Source: Flavobacterium croceum DSM 17960 (GTDB lineage Bacteria; Bacteroidota; Bacteroidia; Flavobacteriales; Flavobacteriaceae). From it: a DNA stretch of 64,000 nt. Positions 61,906 to 64,000 of this stretch are shown piece after piece (within the stretch, counting starts at the first letter, position 1; each line of letters opens with the position of its first letter). The notes beneath the pieces were generated by a model. It made no database searches. It was not told where the DNA came from and saw nothing but the letters and a program-made list of their open reading frames with translations. The DNA is taken from NCBI RefSeq assembly GCF_002917885.1, contig NZ_PQNY01000006.1, positions 1-64,000 on the forward strand, read 5' to 3'. A program made the position numbers and the translations under genes.

Positions 61906-62360
61906 AGAATATTGTTTTGGACACTTGTGTTATCATTCACATCATTAGACAATCTATTACCGGGCAAAAATGTATGGCATTATTAAGAGAATTTGACGCT
62001 AATGTTAATATCATTATTTCTGTAGTAACCAAAGGAGAATTAGAATCTTTTGCAAAGCAACAAGGCTGGAAACAAGCCAAAATAAATGTTTTGACTCATT
62101 TTTTAACACAAGTAACCTATATAGATATTGAAAATGCAGACAAGAGGTTACTAGACAGTTATGCGTATATCGATGCTTTTTCGAAAAGAAAAGTACCCGA
62201 CGCTCATGGAAACTTAAAAAATGGTGCAGCGCACAAAATGGGTAAAAACGATTTGTGGATTGCCGCTGCTGCACATACTATTAATGCACCACTTGTAACT
62301 GCTGATGGCGATTTTGATCATTTAAACGGAACCTTTCTTAATGTAATGAAAGTAGCATGA
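61902..62360 (+). CDS. PIN-domain ribonuclease (VapC-like)
   Basis: 152 aa. The acidic metal-binding residues of a PIN nuclease are visible: D7 (V-L-D-T-C-V), E46 (K-G-E-L-E-S-F), D117 (K-N-D-L-W-I-A-A-A-A) and D135/D137 (T-A-D-G-D-F-D-H). VapC-type toxins cleave tRNA or rRNA. No small VapB-type antitoxin is present; the 313-aa upstream gene overlaps its start by 4 bp, and hsdS overlaps its stop by 4 bp, so it is translated as part of the R-M operon. Confidence 0.88.
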   Translation: MKNIVLDTCVIIHIIRQSITGQKCMALLREFDANVNIIISVVTKGELESFAKQQGWKQAKINVLTHFLTQVTYIDIENADKRLLDSYAYIDAFSKRKVPDAHGNLKNGAAHKMGKNDLWIAAAAHTINAPLVTADGDFDHLNGTFLNVMKVA

Positions 62361-63457
62361 GTGAAGTAAAAAATATACCTGAGGGTTGGGTAGAAACTAC
62401 TTTAGAAGCTGTTGCTGAAATAAAATATGGTAAAGATCATAAGCATTTGAAAGATGGTGATATACCTTGTTTGGGTTCAGGAGGCTTTATGAGAAATGTC
62501 GACCAAATTTTATATGATAAACCATCTGTCTTAATACCTCGAAAAGGTACAATCTCGAATTTATTTTTCATAGAACAACCGTTCTGGACGGTTGACACTT
62601 TATTTTATACTAAAATTGACGAAAGTAAAATAATACCAAAATATCTTTATTTTAAACTAAAGACAATTAATTTAGAAAATTTAAATGTTGGTTCTGCTGT
62701 CCCAAGTTTAACGACACCCGTTCTAAATCAGTTGACTATTGACATTCCTAAAAATATAACCGAGCAACAATCAATCGCTGCCATACTAACCTCATTTGAT
62801 GATAAAATAGAACTGCTACAAGCCCAAAACAAAACGCTTGAAGAAATGGCACAAACTATTTTTACCGAATGGTTTGGGAAATATCGAGTTGATGATGAGT
62901 TGCCTGAGGGGTGGAGCGTTGGGAAGTTGGGAGAAGTAATTGAAATTTATGATTCTAAAAGAATTCCATTATCAAAACAAGAAAGAGAAGAAAAAAAAGG
63001 AGATTATCCATATTATGGTGCAACATCTGTAATGGATTATATAGATGAATATATTTTTGATGGAATTTATCTTTTATTTGCTGAAGACGGTTCTGTAATT
63101 GATACGAATGGAAATCCATTTTTACAATATGTTTGGGATAAATTTTGGGTAAATAATCACGCTCACGTTCTACAAGGCAAAAATGGTTTTTCAACAGAAA
63201 TACTGTATGTTATTTGTAAAAAAATGAAAGTTTCAGAAATGATTACTGGTGCGGTTCAACTAAAAATAAACCAAGGAAATTTGATAAATTTTGAAATAAT
63301 AATACCTGAAAAAAGTATTCTTGATAAATTCAATTTAATAATTCAACCTATTTTTTCAAAAATAAGAGCAAACACTATTGAAATCCAAACCCTCACCAAA
63401 ACCCGTGATACATTATTACCAAGATTGATGAGTGGGGAAATGAGAGTAAAAATGTAA
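62357..63457 (+). CDS. hsdS: Type I restriction-modification specificity subunit HsdS
   Basis: 366 aa. It chooses the bipartite recognition site for HsdM and HsdR. Two target-recognition domains: TRD1 (about 1-140) followed by the conserved helix E-Q-Q-S-I-A-A-I-L-T-S-F-D-D-K-I; TRD2 (about 185-325) followed by L-T-K-T-R-D-T-L-L-P-R-L-M-S-G-E-M. G-W-V-E-T-T-L and G-W-S-V-G-K-L open each half. A little shorter than usual (about 400). Confidence 0.94.
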   Translation: MSEVKNIPEGWVETTLEAVAEIKYGKDHKHLKDGDIPCLGSGGFMRNVDQILYDKPSVLIPRKGTISNLFFIEQPFWTVDTLFYTKIDESKIIPKYLYFKLKTINLENLNVGSAVPSLTTPVLNQLTIDIPKNITEQQSIAAILTSFDDKIELLQAQNKTLEEMAQTIFTEWFGKYRVDDELPEGWSVGKLGEVIEIYDSKRIPLSKQEREEKKGDYPYYGATSVMDYIDEYIFDGIYLLFAEDGSVIDTNGNPFLQYVWDKFWVNNHAHVLQGKNGFSTEILYVICKKMKVSEMITGAVQLKINQGNLINFEIIIPEKSILDKFNLIIQPIFSKIRANTIEIQTLTKTRDTLLPRLMSGEMRVKM

Positions 63458-63484
63458 TTTTGTAAAAATTTAATATTCAATACA

Positions 63485-64000
63485 ATGATTGTAGATTTTA
63501 ATATAGAAAACGAACAAATAATTAGTTTATCAGTAATTAAGAAAGAAGATACTTTAAATAGGTATCAACTAATTGATGATGATAAATTTATTTGGATGGA
63601 GATTGAAATAAACTCTCCAAATATCACAATAATTCTAAAAGATAATAGAATAATTGAAGATGATGATATCATTGAAAACAAATTAGATAGTTTGCTTTAT
63701 GTAATTACAGAAATAGAAAAATCAGGAGCAGATAGTTTTAATGACGATCAAACTACAGAGTTAAATCCATACAATCCTGATGAAATTAAAGTGAGAACTG
63801 ATAAGGTTAATATAACATTATTAAGTACTATGATTGATAATAAGGATATTGATTTAAATCCAGATTTTCAAAGAAACTTAGTTTGGAGTAGCTTCCAAAA
63901 ATCACGTTTAATTGAGTCAATTTTGTTAAGAATACCGTTACCAATGTTTTATTTTGCAGAAGACAATGAAGGTAAATTATCAGTAGTTGATGGATTACAA
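63485..64000 (+). CDS. DUF262 (GmrSD N-terminal-like) protein, partial
   Basis: 172 codons visible from ATG 63485, open at the window end. Residues about 1-110 are acidic and of unknown type. From about 118 on the DUF262 signature appears: D-L-N-P-D-F-Q-R-N-L-V-W-S-S-F-Q-K-S-R-L-I-E-S-I-L then I-P-L-P-M-F-Y-F and V-V-D-G-L-Q. DUF262 is a ParB/Srx-like nucleotide-using domain found in GmrSD type IV restriction proteins and related defence genes. The variant L-Q where D-G-Q-Q is usual is noted. Starts 27 bp after hsdS. Confidence 0.88.
   Translation, partial: MIVDFNIENEQIISLSVIKKEDTLNRYQLIDDDKFIWMEIEINSPNITIILKDNRIIEDDDIIENKLDSLLYVITEIEKSGADSFNDDQTTELNPYNPDEIKVRTDKVNITLLSTMIDNKDIDLNPDFQRNLVWSSFQKSRLIESILLRIPLPMFYFAEDNEGKLSVVDGLQ

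Overview
This window looks like chromosomal DNA of a Flavobacteriia/Flavobacteriaceae-type bacterium (phylum Bacteroidota). It is AT-rich and densely coded. Leaderless-looking or very short leaders follow Bacteroidetes-type promoters (a TAnnTTTG -7 box, sometimes with TTTG about 19-20 bp upstream), and no Shine-Dalgarno sequences were noticed. Lineage markers include gldF-gldG of gliding/type 9 secretion, the short Bacteroidetes arginine decarboxylase, a PASTA-RluD-Ddl cluster and DUF6452/DUF6048-like proteins.

Left part (1-13700): the start of an IS3-family element abuts the terminator of a DUF1573 gene. Housekeeping genes follow: valS, guaB, HMG-CoA lyase, pyrD, rlmH, gcvT, a tail-specific-type S41 protease, yebC and nhaA. 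From 13679 to 21511 lies a surface-polysaccharide region: a polysaccharide deacetylase, then two face-to-face glycosyltransferase operons (three genes on +, four on -) that meet with an 11 bp overlap.

Middle (21650-55000): core metabolism and cell-envelope genes. These include menE, a CPBP protease, an ArsC-like protein, holA, an HSDR_N_2 nuclease-like protein, an OmpA lipoprotein, RluD-type pseudouridine synthase, PASTA protein, ddl, coaD, a ZIP transporter, NUDIX, pyrE, a polyamine pair (SpeA-type decarboxylase plus deoxyhypusine-synthase-like protein, no agmatinase beside them), aroB, proline dehydrogenase, tsaC-type, cca, ctaA, further glycosyltransferases, phoH, gldFG, dnaN and a universal stress protein.

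Right part (mnmE to the end, 55000-64000) changes character to an accessory region. It contains two tiny genes, five 11 bp iteron-like repeats, a lineage-restricted protein with its own promoter and terminator, about 400 bp of degenerate G/T-rich heptamer repeats, and a defence-type operon. The operon is hsdM, then an unknown 313-aa protein, a PIN-domain nuclease and hsdS, followed by a DUF262 (GmrSD-N-like) protein cut by the window edge. hsdR is not in the window. Both mnmE and hsdM carry, in the same reading frame, an inserted copy of one GC-rich palindromic element. The most interesting candidate system is the 313-aa/PIN pair translationally embedded inside the type I restriction-modification operon.
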